NCBI GenBank assembly: GCA_035574295.1
Contig: DATLYX010000010.1
Coordinates: 25,147 to 89,146 of the forward strand
Length of the DNA: 64,000 bases
Direction: 5' to 3'
Source of the DNA: PNAI01 sp035574295
GTDB taxonomy: Bacteria > Pseudomonadota > Alphaproteobacteria > Rhizobiales > Xanthobacteraceae
Numbering within the stretch: position 1 is the first letter of the stretch; the number at the start of each line of letters is the position of its first letter. The notes under the pieces were generated by a model. It ran no database searches. It saw only the letters and a list, made by a program, of their open reading frames with translations, and was not told where the DNA came from. A program made the position numbers and the translations under genes. Below are positions 23,259 to 32,339 of this stretch, in pieces.

Positions 23259-24077
23259 ATGTCTTACGTGACGCTGCTGGTCCACACTGAGGCCGACCAT
23301 GCGTCGGAGCAACGGTTGCGCTTGGCCGCGCGCCTTGCCGACAAATTTTCGGCGATCTTGATCGGGTTTTCCGCGCTGGCCCCAAAACCTCCGCCGCGTG
23401 CGGAAAGTTCCGTCATGGTGGAAACGGTGGAAGCCGAGACCAAGGCCATCGCCGCAAAGCTGTCCGAACGCGGCAACTGGTTTCGCAAAGTTGCCGCGGG
23501 CGAGCAGAGCAGGCGCGAATGGCGCTGGGCGGTGGATCGCCCGACCGCTGCCTTGGCGCGGGAGGCGCGCTGCGCCGACCTCGTCGTGGCCGGTCGGAGC
23601 AAGGGCGGCGATAGCTACAACGCCCTCGACCTCGGCGGCTTCGTGCTCCGGGCCGGCCGGCCCGTGCTCGTTGTGCCGGAAGGCGTTAGTTCACTGCAGG
23701 CCGACCATGTGGTGATCGGCTGGAAGGACACCCGCGAGGCCCGTCGCGCCGTGCAGGATGCGCTTCCGTTCTTGCACGAGGCCACGCGCGTCACGATCGT
23801 GGAGATTTGCAAGGCCGGCGAGGAACGCGCCGCGCAAGACAACATCGACGACGTAGCCCGTTACCTTGGCCGGCACCGCATCAAGAGCGGCCCCAAGGTC
23901 ACCCTGCACGAGAAGGGCTCGGAGGCCGATCAGCTCATCCGCCTGGCGCGGGAGGACGGCGCCGATCTCCTCGTCACGGGTGCCTACGGCCACAGCCGCC
24001 TTGGAGAATGGATATTTGGCGGCATGACGCACAAACTCGTGACATCGAGTCCGATCTGCTGCCTTATGTCTCACTAA
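23259..24077 (+). CDS. Tandem-domain universal stress protein
   Basis: A 272-residue protein with two USP domains. The second begins at DHVVIGWKDTREARRAV and ends with GAYGHSRLGEWIFGG, the ATP-binding pattern. The C-terminus (VTSSPICCLMSH) resembles that of the USP at 9315-10142, so the two are paralogues. It lies 62 nt downstream of the LTXXQ gene and 58 nt upstream of phaC on the same strand. Confidence 0.88.
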   Translation: MSYVTLLVHTEADHASEQRLRLAARLADKFSAILIGFSALAPKPPPRAESSVMVETVEAETKAIAAKLSERGNWFRKVAAGEQSRREWRWAVDRPTAALAREARCADLVVAGRSKGGDSYNALDLGGFVLRAGRPVLVVPEGVSSLQADHVVIGWKDTREARRAVQDALPFLHEATRVTIVEICKAGEERAAQDNIDDVARYLGRHRIKSGPKVTLHEKGSEADQLIRLAREDGADLLVTGAYGHSRLGEWIFGGMTHKLVTSSPICCLMSH

Positions 24078-24135
24078 AATACCGCAAACGGAATTCATAC
24101 GTCCTGTTGCCGCCCAACCAATGGAGGGTCAGTCG

Positions 24136-26007
24136 ATGGCCGTCGGTCAGCAGCCCCTGACGACACTTCGCCCGCGGCCGGATAGCCCGCCGCGCGCAAC
24201 CCCGAAAGCGCACATGGCTCCATCCGGACGCGAGGCCCGCGGGCTTGCCGTGGAGCCGACGGCCGCACGCGACTCCTATGCCGTGACCGCGCTTGCCGAC
24301 ATCACCGATCGCTCCCTGCATGCAGCGATTGCGCGCTTCACCGCAGGGCTTTCCCCGGCCTCGCTCGCCGAAGCCTATCTGGATTGGGCGACGCACCTTG
24401 CCTACGCGCCCGGAAAACGCCTACAACTCGTGGACAAAGCTGTCCGCAAAGCAATGCGCTTTGCCAATTACGTCTCCCACTTCGTGCTCACAGGCGGCGA
24501 CTGCAAAACCTGCATCGAGCCGTTGCCTTTCGACAAACGCTTCGCCGGCGAGGAATGGCAGCAATGGCCGTACAATTTCATCCATCAGGGTTTTCTGCTC
24601 CAGCAGCAATGGTGGCACAACGCCACCACCGGCATCCGCGGCCTTTCCAAGCAGCACGAGAACATGGTCGAGTTTACCTCGCGGCAGATGCTCGACATGG
24701 TCTCGCCCTCGAATTTCGTGCTGACCAATCCGAACGTGCTGCGTCGAACGATCAACACCGGAGGGCTGAATCTGCTGCAAGGATTCCAGCACCTGATGGA
24801 GGACTGGGAGCGTGCCATCAGCGGCAAGCCGCCGGTAGGAAGCGAGGAATTTGTCGTCGGCCGCAATATCGCCGTGACCCCCGGCAAGGTGGTCTATCGT
24901 AACCGTCTGATCGAGCTGATCAAATACGAGCCGACGACCGACAAGGTCCGGCCCGAGCCGGTGCTCATCATCCCGGCCTGGATCATGAAGTACTACATTC
25001 TCGATTTGTCGCCGCAGAACTCGCTGGCCAAATATCTCGTCGACAACGGGTTCACCGTTTTCATGATCTCGTGGAAGAATCCGGGCCCGGACGACCGCGA
25101 TCTCGGCATGGACGATTACCGCACGCTCGGCGCCATGGCGGCACTTGCGGCGATCAACAGCATCGTGCCGAACCGGAAAGTGCACGCCGTCGGCTATTGC
25201 CTCGGCGGCACGCTGCTCGCCATCGCAGCGGCCGCCATGGCGCGGGACGGCGACGACCGGCTGCAATCGGCGACCCTGCTCGCCGCCCAGACCGATTTCA
25301 CCGAAGCGGGCGAGTTGATGCTCTTCATCAACGAGAGCCAGCTTGCGTTCCTCGAAGACATGATGTGGGAGCAGGGCTTCCTCGACGGCCGGCAGATGGC
25401 CGGCGCGTTTCACATGCTGCGTTCCAACGATCTGGTCTGGTCGCGCATGGTGCGCGAATATCTGATGGGCGAACGCCAAAAGATGACCGACCTCATGGTG
25501 TGGAACGCCGACGCCACGCGTATGCCCTATCGCATGCACTCCGAATATCTGCGCCGGCTGTTTCTCAACAACGATCTTGCCGAAGGCCGCTACATGGTCG
25601 ACGGCCGGCCCATCGCGTTGGCCGACATACGCGTGCCCATATTCGCCGTCGGCACGGAGCGCGATCACGTGGCCCCCTGGCGCTCGACCTACAAGATCAA
25701 TCTGCTCACCGACACGGAGGTGACGTATCTGCTCACCACCGGCGGGCACAATGCGGGCATCGTCTCGGAACCCGGCCACGCCGGCCGCAGTTTTCGGATG
25801 ACGACCAAGGCGGCGGACGACTACTACATCGACCCGGAGGCGTTTTTGGCGAGCGCGCCTCAGAAACCCGGATCATGGTGGCCGGAATGGGTGGCGTGGC
25901 TCGCCGCACGCTCCGGCGAGCCACAGTCCCCGAACACGCTTGTCGTCGACCATGTCGATTACCGCCCGCTCTGCAACGCGCCGGGAATCTACGTGCTGGA
26001 AGATTGA
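24136..26007 (+). CDS. phaC: Poly(3-hydroxyalkanoate) synthase
   Basis: Polymerises (R)-3-hydroxyacyl-CoA into storage polyester at granule surfaces. The product is about 623 residues, near class I length. The lipase-like box GYCLGG puts the catalytic cysteine at residue 355; Asp510 (GTERDHVAPW) and His538 (TTGGHNAGI) complete the triad, and a PhaC N-terminal domain precedes them. ATG 24136 is preferred because GGAGG lies 8 nt upstream; ATG 24121 in frame is less likely. No phaA or phaB is in the window. Its place in the FixK-controlled island suggests use of polymer as an electron sink during oxygen limitation. Confidence 0.92.
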   Translation: MAVGQQPLTTLRPRPDSPPRATPKAHMAPSGREARGLAVEPTAARDSYAVTALADITDRSLHAAIARFTAGLSPASLAEAYLDWATHLAYAPGKRLQLVDKAVRKAMRFANYVSHFVLTGGDCKTCIEPLPFDKRFAGEEWQQWPYNFIHQGFLLQQQWWHNATTGIRGLSKQHENMVEFTSRQMLDMVSPSNFVLTNPNVLRRTINTGGLNLLQGFQHLMEDWERAISGKPPVGSEEFVVGRNIAVTPGKVVYRNRLIELIKYEPTTDKVRPEPVLIIPAWIMKYYILDLSPQNSLAKYLVDNGFTVFMISWKNPGPDDRDLGMDDYRTLGAMAALAAINSIVPNRKVHAVGYCLGGTLLAIAAAAMARDGDDRLQSATLLAAQTDFTEAGELMLFINESQLAFLEDMMWEQGFLDGRQMAGAFHMLRSNDLVWSRMVREYLMGERQKMTDLMVWNADATRMPYRMHSEYLRRLFLNNDLAEGRYMVDGRPIALADIRVPIFAVGTERDHVAPWRSTYKINLLTDTEVTYLLTTGGHNAGIVSEPGHAGRSFRMTTKAADDYYIDPEAFLASAPQKPGSWWPEWVAWLAARSGEPQSPNTLVVDHVDYRPLCNAPGIYVLED

Positions 26008-26017
26008 GGCCGGCTTC

Positions 26018-26031
26018 TTGATCCACATCAA
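26018..26031 (+). promoter_or_regulatory. FixK/FNR-type site (phasin-like gene / acyl-CoA synthetase)
   Basis: TTGATCCACATCAA, starting 11 nt after the phaC stop and about 133 nt upstream of ATG 26165. CATGTT at 26054-26059 is a candidate -10 after 22 nt. Confidence 0.75.
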
Positions 26032-26164
26032 GGTTCGGACTCTGTGGCTCAAACATGTTTAATTCTGCCGCAATAGCGTGGTGAAGTCGTGCTGCACGGT
26101 CAGCATCGGGGCCTCGGGGCAAAGAGCCATTGCGGAAAAATTTCACGCCGACACGGAGGATACC

Positions 26165-26524
26165 ATGACACAATCGTCCAGCGAGCATGCCGGCAGAGGC
26201 AAATCCAGGCCGGCCGGCTTTCACCCAGCCCCCTTCGTCGATTCGATGCTCGACCTGCAGCGGCAGGCGTTGGAATATGCCGCTGAGCTGAATCAGGTCT
26301 GGACGGCGCGCGCACAATCGGAATCGAAACTGGTAACGGATCTGATGACCAGGCTCGCGGGCGCGCGTTCGATTCCTGATGCCGCGTCCGCCTGGCAGGA
26401 ATGCCTGCAGCGGCAAATCCAGCTCAACGCCGAAGACACCCGGCGTCTGCTCGAGCAGAACCAGCGATTCATGCGCATGAGCGCCGAGGTGTTTACGAAT
26501 GGCGGTGCCGCCGTCTCGACTTAA
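26165..26524 (+). CDS. Phasin-like PHA granule-associated protein
   Basis: A 119-residue helical protein, probably coating PHA granules. The core has the phasin look: FVDSMLDLQRQALEYAAELNQVW, then long amphipathic helices rich in Ala, Gln and Glu. ATG 26165 is preceded by GGAGG; the frame is open from 26078, but that part is not helical. It directly follows phaC and has its own FixK-type site. Family assignment rests on position and pattern, since phasins are weakly conserved. Confidence 0.65.
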   Translation: MTQSSSEHAGRGKSRPAGFHPAPFVDSMLDLQRQALEYAAELNQVWTARAQSESKLVTDLMTRLAGARSIPDAASAWQECLQRQIQLNAEDTRRLLEQNQRFMRMSAEVFTNGGAAVST

Positions 26525-26605
26525 GTGCGGAGGTCCGCCGCCCGCTTGCCCGGCATCCGGTCGCCGACAAGATTGCGGCTGACACAATCCGTCGGCTGAC
26601 CGTAC

Positions 26606-29296
26606 ATGTCCACCTATCGCCTCGAAAAGCTGCTGTCTCCCTCCTCGGTTGCAATCATCGGGGCGAGCCCAAAAGAGACCTCCGTCGGCCGCAAGGTGCT
26701 GCGCAATCTGCGCGACGGAGGTTTTCCCGGCGAAATTCACCTCGTCAATCCTCGCTATGGCGAAATCGATGGCCGGCGCACCGTCCCTTCGCTCCGTGAT
26801 TTGCCGCAGGCGCCCGACGTTATCGTTGTCACCACGCCGCCCGAGACAGTTCCCGCGATCGTCTCGGCTGCGGGCGAAAAGGGGGTAGCCACAGCGATCA
26901 TCATCACGGCGGGCCTCGGGCGCGGCCCCGGCTCTCTGGCCGAGACTTGCGAGCAGGCGGCGCGGGCGACGGGCTTGCGGCTCGTCGGTCCGAACTGCCT
27001 TGGGGTGGTCGCGCCGCGCGCCCAATTCAACGCCACCTTTGCCGCCCGCATGCCGCTGCCCGGCGACCTAGCGTTGATCTCGCAATCGGGCGCCATCGCC
27101 GCCGGGATGATCGAATGGTCGGTCAGCCGCGCCGTGGGGTTTTCCGGCATCGTCTCCATCGGCGACCAGCTCGACGTCGATCTTGGCGATCTGCTCGACT
27201 TTTTTGCCGTCGATCGCTCCACCCGCGCGATCCTGCTCTATATCGAGTCCGTAAAAGAGGCGCGCAAATTCTTGTCCGCCGCCCGATCGGCGTCGCGCAC
27301 CAAGCCGGTGGTGGTGGTCAAGGCGGGCCGCCATGCCCAGGCTGCCCAGGCTGCCGCGACCCATACCGGCGCGCTCGCCGGCTCCGACGCGGTGTACGAG
27401 GCCGCGTTCCGTCGCGCCGGCCTGCTGCGCGTGTTCGATCTCGGCGAATTGTTCGATGCCGCTGAGACCCTGGGGCGGGTGAAGGTGGTTGGCGGCAAAA
27501 GGCTCGCCATCCTGACCAACGGCGGCGGCATCGGAGTTTTGGCGGTCGATCGACTTGCCGATCTGGGCGGCGCGGTCGCTGAGATTTCCCCCGATACGCG
27601 GGCGCGGCTCGATGCCGTGCTGCCGCCCACGTGGTCGAAATCCAATCCGATCGACATCATCGGCGATGCCGACGATGCGCGCTACGTGGCCGCGCTCGAA
27701 GCCCTGCTTGCCGACCCGGCAAACGATGCCGTCCTGGTGATGAATGTGCAGACCGCGCTCGCCCCTGCAGTGGATATTGCAAGGGCCGTCGCTCGCGTCG
27801 CGGAACGCGCGCGCACGCAAACCGCGCCAAAACCGGTGTTTGCGGTCTGGGTCGGCGCCGACGGCACCGTAGCGGAGGCTTTCAGTCGCGCTGGCGTTCC
27901 CCATTATGCGACGGAAACCGAGGCGGTGCGGGGCTTCATGCACCTGGTCAGGTACCGGGAAGCGACCGAGGCTCTGCTGAAGACGCCGCCGAGCCTGCCC
28001 GAGCATTTCGTGCCGGATGTGGCCAAGGCGCGACGCATCGTTGAAGCGGTTCTGGTCGACGGCCGCGTCTGGCTCGATCCGCTCGAAGCGGTCGAGTTGT
28101 TCGCGGCCTATGCGATACCGATCGTCCCGACCCTGCTCGCCCGCACACCCGACGAGGCGGAAGCAAAGGCAGCGGAATTTCTGACCGCAGGCCATGCCGT
28201 CGCCGTCAAAATCGTCTCGCGCGATATCGTCCACAAATCGGATGTCGGCGGCGTTCGCTTGAACCTCACGAGCGGCCCGGCCGTGCGCAAAGCGGCGGAA
28301 GAGGTGATCGCCGCCGCGAAGCTGAAGCGGCCGCAGGCCCGCATCGCCGGCGTCACAGTGCAGCCGATGATCCTGCGCCCGAAGGCGCGCGAGTTGATCG
28401 CCGGCATCGCCGACGATGCGACGTTCGGGCCCGTGATCATGTTCGGTCATGGCGGGACCGCGGTCGAAGTGATCGACGACAAGGCGCTCGCGCTGCCGCC
28501 GCTCGACCTCAAGCTCGCGCGCGATCTTATCGACGGCACCCGCGTGTCGCGTCTGCTGCGCGCCTATCGCAACGTGCCTGAGGTCAAGATCGACGACATT
28601 GCCCTCGTTCTCGTCAAGCTGGCGCAGCTCGTCGCCGACCTGCCGGAAATCCGCGAGCTCGACATAAATCCCTTGCTGGCGGACGAAACCGGAGTCCTCG
28701 CTCTCGATGCGCGGGTCGCGGTTGCCGTTGCGGCGCCGAAATTCAAGGGCGGCGGGCATCCGCACCTGGCCATTCGCCCATACCCGCGCGAGTGGGAGCG
28801 CCACATCGTGCTCGCCGACAATTGGCGCGTCTTCGTCCGGCCGGTGCGGCCGGAGGACGAAGCTCTTGTGCGCGCGTTCTTCGAAAAGGTCACTCCCGAC
28901 GACCTGCGATTGCGCTTCTTCGCCCCGGTCAAGGAGCTGAGCACCGCATTCGTCGTCCGCCTCACCCAGCTCGACTACGCGCGGGCCAATGCGTTCGTGG
29001 CGATCGACGAGGCCACCGGCGAGATGATCGGCGGGGTGCGCCTGCACGCGGACGCAAACTACGAGACCGGCGAGTTTGCCATCCTGCTGCGCTCCGATCT
29101 TAAAGGGCGCGGCCTCGGCTGGAAGCTCATGCAGCACATCATCGATTATGCGCGCGCCGAGGGCCTCAGGCGCATCCAAGGCCAAATCCTGCGGGAAAAC
29201 ACCGTGATGATCCGCATGTGCAAGGAGCTCGGATTCGTCGTCGCAGACGATCCGGATGATCCGAACCTGTGCGTCGCCACGTTCCGCCTCTCCTGA
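26606..29296 (+). CDS. NDP-forming acyl-CoA synthetase fused to GNAT acetyltransferase (Pat/Pka-like)
   Basis: Multidomain protein of 896 residues. Order: CoA-binding domain (1-140, LLSPSSVAIIGAS), succinyl-CoA ligase-like domain (about 150-460), ATP-grasp (about 490-700, VAVKIVSRDIVHKSDVGGV), then a C-terminal GNAT (about 730-890) with acetyl-CoA loop GRGLGWKLM. This is the layout of protein lysine acetyltransferases such as Pat of Salmonella and Pka of Rhodopseudomonas, which acetylate and inactivate acyl-CoA synthetases. Whether the synthetase half is active is unknown. It follows the phasin-like gene by 81 nt and may share its FixK-type promoter. Confidence 0.87.
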   Translation: MSTYRLEKLLSPSSVAIIGASPKETSVGRKVLRNLRDGGFPGEIHLVNPRYGEIDGRRTVPSLRDLPQAPDVIVVTTPPETVPAIVSAAGEKGVATAIIITAGLGRGPGSLAETCEQAARATGLRLVGPNCLGVVAPRAQFNATFAARMPLPGDLALISQSGAIAAGMIEWSVSRAVGFSGIVSIGDQLDVDLGDLLDFFAVDRSTRAILLYIESVKEARKFLSAARSASRTKPVVVVKAGRHAQAAQAAATHTGALAGSDAVYEAAFRRAGLLRVFDLGELFDAAETLGRVKVVGGKRLAILTNGGGIGVLAVDRLADLGGAVAEISPDTRARLDAVLPPTWSKSNPIDIIGDADDARYVAALEALLADPANDAVLVMNVQTALAPAVDIARAVARVAERARTQTAPKPVFAVWVGADGTVAEAFSRAGVPHYATETEAVRGFMHLVRYREATEALLKTPPSLPEHFVPDVAKARRIVEAVLVDGRVWLDPLEAVELFAAYAIPIVPTLLARTPDEAEAKAAEFLTAGHAVAVKIVSRDIVHKSDVGGVRLNLTSGPAVRKAAEEVIAAAKLKRPQARIAGVTVQPMILRPKARELIAGIADDATFGPVIMFGHGGTAVEVIDDKALALPPLDLKLARDLIDGTRVSRLLRAYRNVPEVKIDDIALVLVKLAQLVADLPEIRELDINPLLADETGVLALDARVAVAVAAPKFKGGGHPHLAIRPYPREWERHIVLADNWRVFVRPVRPEDEALVRAFFEKVTPDDLRLRFFAPVKELSTAFVVRLTQLDYARANAFVAIDEATGEMIGGVRLHADANYETGEFAILLRSDLKGRGLGWKLMQHIIDYARAEGLRRIQGQILRENTVMIRMCKELGFVVADDPDDPNLCVATFRLS

Positions 29297-29480
29297 ACCA
29301 GGACCGCATCTGACAACTGGGATAGCGGCCGGCGCGGCCACATGCCGCGATCCAATGGAGGTTGCCGTCCCGTCGCACCCAAGGCTTCCGGCAATGAGCC
29401 TGGCAGTGAACAAAGCGTAAATCGTCGGAAATCTGGCTGAACGCGACCCTGCGCGCCATTGCCAAAATCGGCAACATCAT

Positions 29481-29494
29481 TTGACGTACGTCAA
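29481..29494 (+). promoter_or_regulatory. FixK/FNR-type site (nar operon promoter)
   Basis: TTGACGTACGTCAA, a perfect palindrome 76 nt upstream of the narK ATG. TATCGA at 29516-29521 follows after 21 nt as -10. The 184 nt between the previous gene and this site shows no gene or other signal that I recognise. Confidence 0.85.
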
Positions 29495-29570
29495 GACATC
29501 CCGCAGTTGGCCGGGTATCGATGATCCCGCTACTCGGCTACCTATCTTGCAGCAAAGGGCGAGGATCGTC

Positions 29571-32339
29571 ATGCCAGTGCAACCCGTCGATGAAGGACAA
29601 GCGCGCGCGCTTTGGCTTTCAACGATCGCATTCACGGTTTGCTTTGCAGTTTGGACCATATTTGCGATCATCGGCGTGCAGATTAAGCAGGAGCTCGGTC
29701 TGAACGAGACCGAGTTTGGGTTGCTTGTCGGCACCCCGATTCTGACCGGCTCCCTGATTCGCCTTGCGCTCGGCATCTGGACCGACCAATACGGCGGTCG
29801 GCTCGTCTATACGCTGGTGATGCTGTCGTCGGCGGTGGCGACCTTCCTTTTGGCCTATGCGCAGACCTATCCCCAGATGCTGCTGGCGGCGCTTGGCGTG
29901 GGCATTTCCGGCGGCTCGTTTGCGGTCGGCATCGCCTACGTCTCACGCTGGTATCCGGTCGAGAAACAGGGCACGGCGCTCGGTATCTTCGGCGTCGGTA
30001 ATGTGGGGGCCGCGGTCACCAAATTCCTCGCCCCCTACGTGCTTGTCGCCTACGGCTGGCAGACGACGGCGCAGGTCTGGGCTGTGGCCATTGCCGTCAT
30101 GGGGATCGTTTTCTGGCTCACCACCAAGGATGATCCGGTCTTGCGCGAGCGTCGCGCACGCGGCGAAAAGCCGCGCAGCACGTGGCTTGAGCTCGAGCCC
30201 CTCAAGAACATCCAGGTCTGGCGCTTCTCGCTCTACTATTTCTTCGTGTTCGGCGCGTTCGTGGCGTTGGCGCTGTGGCTGCCCCGCTACCTCATCGGCG
30301 TTTACAACGTCGACATCAAGACCGCCGGCCTGATCGGCGCCCTCTACTCGGTCCCCGCCAGCATCTTTCGCGCCTACGGCGGTCACCTCTCCGACCGCTA
30401 CGGCGCGCGCCGGGTGATGTACTGGACGTTCCTGGTATCCGTTGCCTGCACCTTTGTCCTGTCCTATCCGCCGACCGACTACGTGGTGCGGGGCATACAC
30501 GGCCCGATCACGTTTCACTTTGAAGTGACGCTTCCGGCGTTCATTGTCATCGTCTTCGTGCTCGGCTTTTTCATGAGCCTTGGCAAGGCCGCGGTCTACA
30601 AGCACATCCCGGTCTATTACCCCAACAACGTCGGGGCCGTCGGCGGTCTTGTCGGCATGATCGGCGGCCTGGGCGGCTTTGTGCTGCCGATCGTTTTCGG
30701 TCTGTTGCTCGATCTCACCGGCCTGTGGACCAGCAGCTTCATGCTCTTGTTCGTGCTCGTGACCACCGCGCTCCTCTGGATGCATATCGCCATTCGCCAG
30801 ATGGAGCGCGAGGTTGCCGAACCCGAGCTTCGCAAGCTGCCGCAACTGCCCGAGATGCAGCCGATCCACGAGCCCAAGCACGTCGGCGTGCTGGGACCGC
30901 ATTTGATCGAGGACTGGCGCCCCGAGGATCCGGTCTTGTGGAAGGAGCGAGGTCGCGCCATCGCGCGTCGGAACCTTTGGATCTCGATCCCGGCGTTGCT
31001 GCTGTCCTTCGCCGTGTGGATGGTGTGGTCGGTGGTGGTGGCCAAGCTGCCGGCGGTCGGTTTCAAATTCACCACTGACCAATTGTTCTGGCTCGCGGCG
31101 CTGCCCGGGCTCTCCGGCGCAACCTTGCGGATCTTTTATTCCTTCATGCCGGCCATTTTCGGCGGGCGGCTCTGGACCACGGTCTCGACCTGGTCGCTGA
31201 TGATTCCCGCAGTCGGGATCGGGCTAGCAGTGCAAAATCCCGATACGCCCTATTTCATCTTCCTCGGGCTCGCGCTGCTTTGCGGCTTCGGCGGCGGCAA
31301 TTTCGCTTCCTCGATGGCCAACATCAGTTTCTTCTTTCCCAAGGCGGAGAAGGGCCACGCGCTGGCGCTCAACGCCGGCTTCGGCAACCTCGGCGTAAGC
31401 GTGGTGCAGTTCGTCATCCCGCTGGTGATCACGGTCGGCATCTTCGGCTGGCTCGGCGGCGAGCCGCAGGTCGCCGTCGAAGACGGTCGGACGACACGGC
31501 TCTGGCTGCAGAACGCCGGCTACATCTGGGTTCCGTTCATTGCCGCGGCGGCTTTTGCCGCCTGGTTCGGCATGAACGACATCGCCACGATGAAGGCCTC
31601 GTTCTCCGAACAGGCGGTGATCTTCCGCCGCAAGCATAACTGGATCATGTGCTGGCTCTATATCGGCACTTTCGGCTCTTTCATCGGCTATTCCGCCGGT
31701 TTCCCGCTGCTCATGAAGACGCAGTTTCCGCACATCGATGCTCTGGCCCTCGCCTTCCTCGGGCCCCTGGTCGGATCGCTGTCTCGGGTGATGAGCGGGT
31801 GGATGGCCGACAAGTATGGCGGCGGACGCATCACGTTCTGGGTGTTCGTCACGTTGGCAATCGGCGTGCTCGGCGTGCTGTATTTCATCGCGGTGAAAGA
31901 TCACGCCTGGGCGTTCTGGGGGTTCTTCGCGATGTTCATGCTGCTGTTCATCGCCACCGGCGTCGGCAATGCATCGACGTTCCAGATGATCCCCGTGATC
32001 ATGCGCAAGGAGATCGCCCGCCTCGAACCGCACCTGTCCCCGGCCGACAGCCTGCGCCAAGCCGACAAGGAAGCCGCGGCCATCATCGGCTTTTCCTCCG
32101 CGATCGGCGCCTACGGCGGCTTCTTCATTCCGAAGAGCTACGGCACTTCGATCGCGATGACGGGAGGCGTGGAAGGGGCGCTCTACACGTTCCTGGCCTT
32201 CTATGTGAGCTGCCTCTTGCTCACCTGGTACTACTACACCCGCCGTGGCGGCCTGCTCTATGATATCGAGCGTCGTCCGCCCTCGGCACCCACATCGCCC
32301 ATTCCGGCGGCTTGGCCGGCCAATCTGAGGGGGCACTGA
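29571..32339 (+). CDS. narK: Fused nitrate/nitrite transporter NarK1-NarK2
   Basis: Inner-membrane protein of 922 residues made of two MFS modules. Module 1 (about 1-440) has the nitrate signature around GLLVGTPILTGSLIRL; module 2 (about 465-900) begins near RRNLWISIPALLLSF and contains GGGNFASSMANISFFFP, the NarK nitrate signature. In characterised fusions (Paracoccus type), NarK1 is a proton/nitrate symporter and NarK2 a nitrate/nitrite antiporter. The ATG at 29571 is chosen because the upstream open frame starts inside the FixK site. The stop overlaps the narG start (TGATG). Confidence 0.92.
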   Translation: MPVQPVDEGQARALWLSTIAFTVCFAVWTIFAIIGVQIKQELGLNETEFGLLVGTPILTGSLIRLALGIWTDQYGGRLVYTLVMLSSAVATFLLAYAQTYPQMLLAALGVGISGGSFAVGIAYVSRWYPVEKQGTALGIFGVGNVGAAVTKFLAPYVLVAYGWQTTAQVWAVAIAVMGIVFWLTTKDDPVLRERRARGEKPRSTWLELEPLKNIQVWRFSLYYFFVFGAFVALALWLPRYLIGVYNVDIKTAGLIGALYSVPASIFRAYGGHLSDRYGARRVMYWTFLVSVACTFVLSYPPTDYVVRGIHGPITFHFEVTLPAFIVIVFVLGFFMSLGKAAVYKHIPVYYPNNVGAVGGLVGMIGGLGGFVLPIVFGLLLDLTGLWTSSFMLLFVLVTTALLWMHIAIRQMEREVAEPELRKLPQLPEMQPIHEPKHVGVLGPHLIEDWRPEDPVLWKERGRAIARRNLWISIPALLLSFAVWMVWSVVVAKLPAVGFKFTTDQLFWLAALPGLSGATLRIFYSFMPAIFGGRLWTTVSTWSLMIPAVGIGLAVQNPDTPYFIFLGLALLCGFGGGNFASSMANISFFFPKAEKGHALALNAGFGNLGVSVVQFVIPLVITVGIFGWLGGEPQVAVEDGRTTRLWLQNAGYIWVPFIAAAAFAAWFGMNDIATMKASFSEQAVIFRRKHNWIMCWLYIGTFGSFIGYSAGFPLLMKTQFPHIDALALAFLGPLVGSLSRVMSGWMADKYGGGRITFWVFVTLAIGVLGVLYFIAVKDHAWAFWGFFAMFMLLFIATGVGNASTFQMIPVIMRKEIARLEPHLSPADSLRQADKEAAAIIGFSSAIGAYGGFFIPKSYGTSIAMTGGVEGALYTFLAFYVSCLLLTWYYYTRRGGLLYDIERRPPSAPTSPIPAAWPANLRGH

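Noticed and set aside
27068..29413. A 781-codon open frame on the minus strand opposite the acyl-CoA synthetase-GNAT gene
   Set aside because: It is a shadow of high-GC codon use. The plus-strand protein has clear domains along its whole length, while the minus-strand translation has none.
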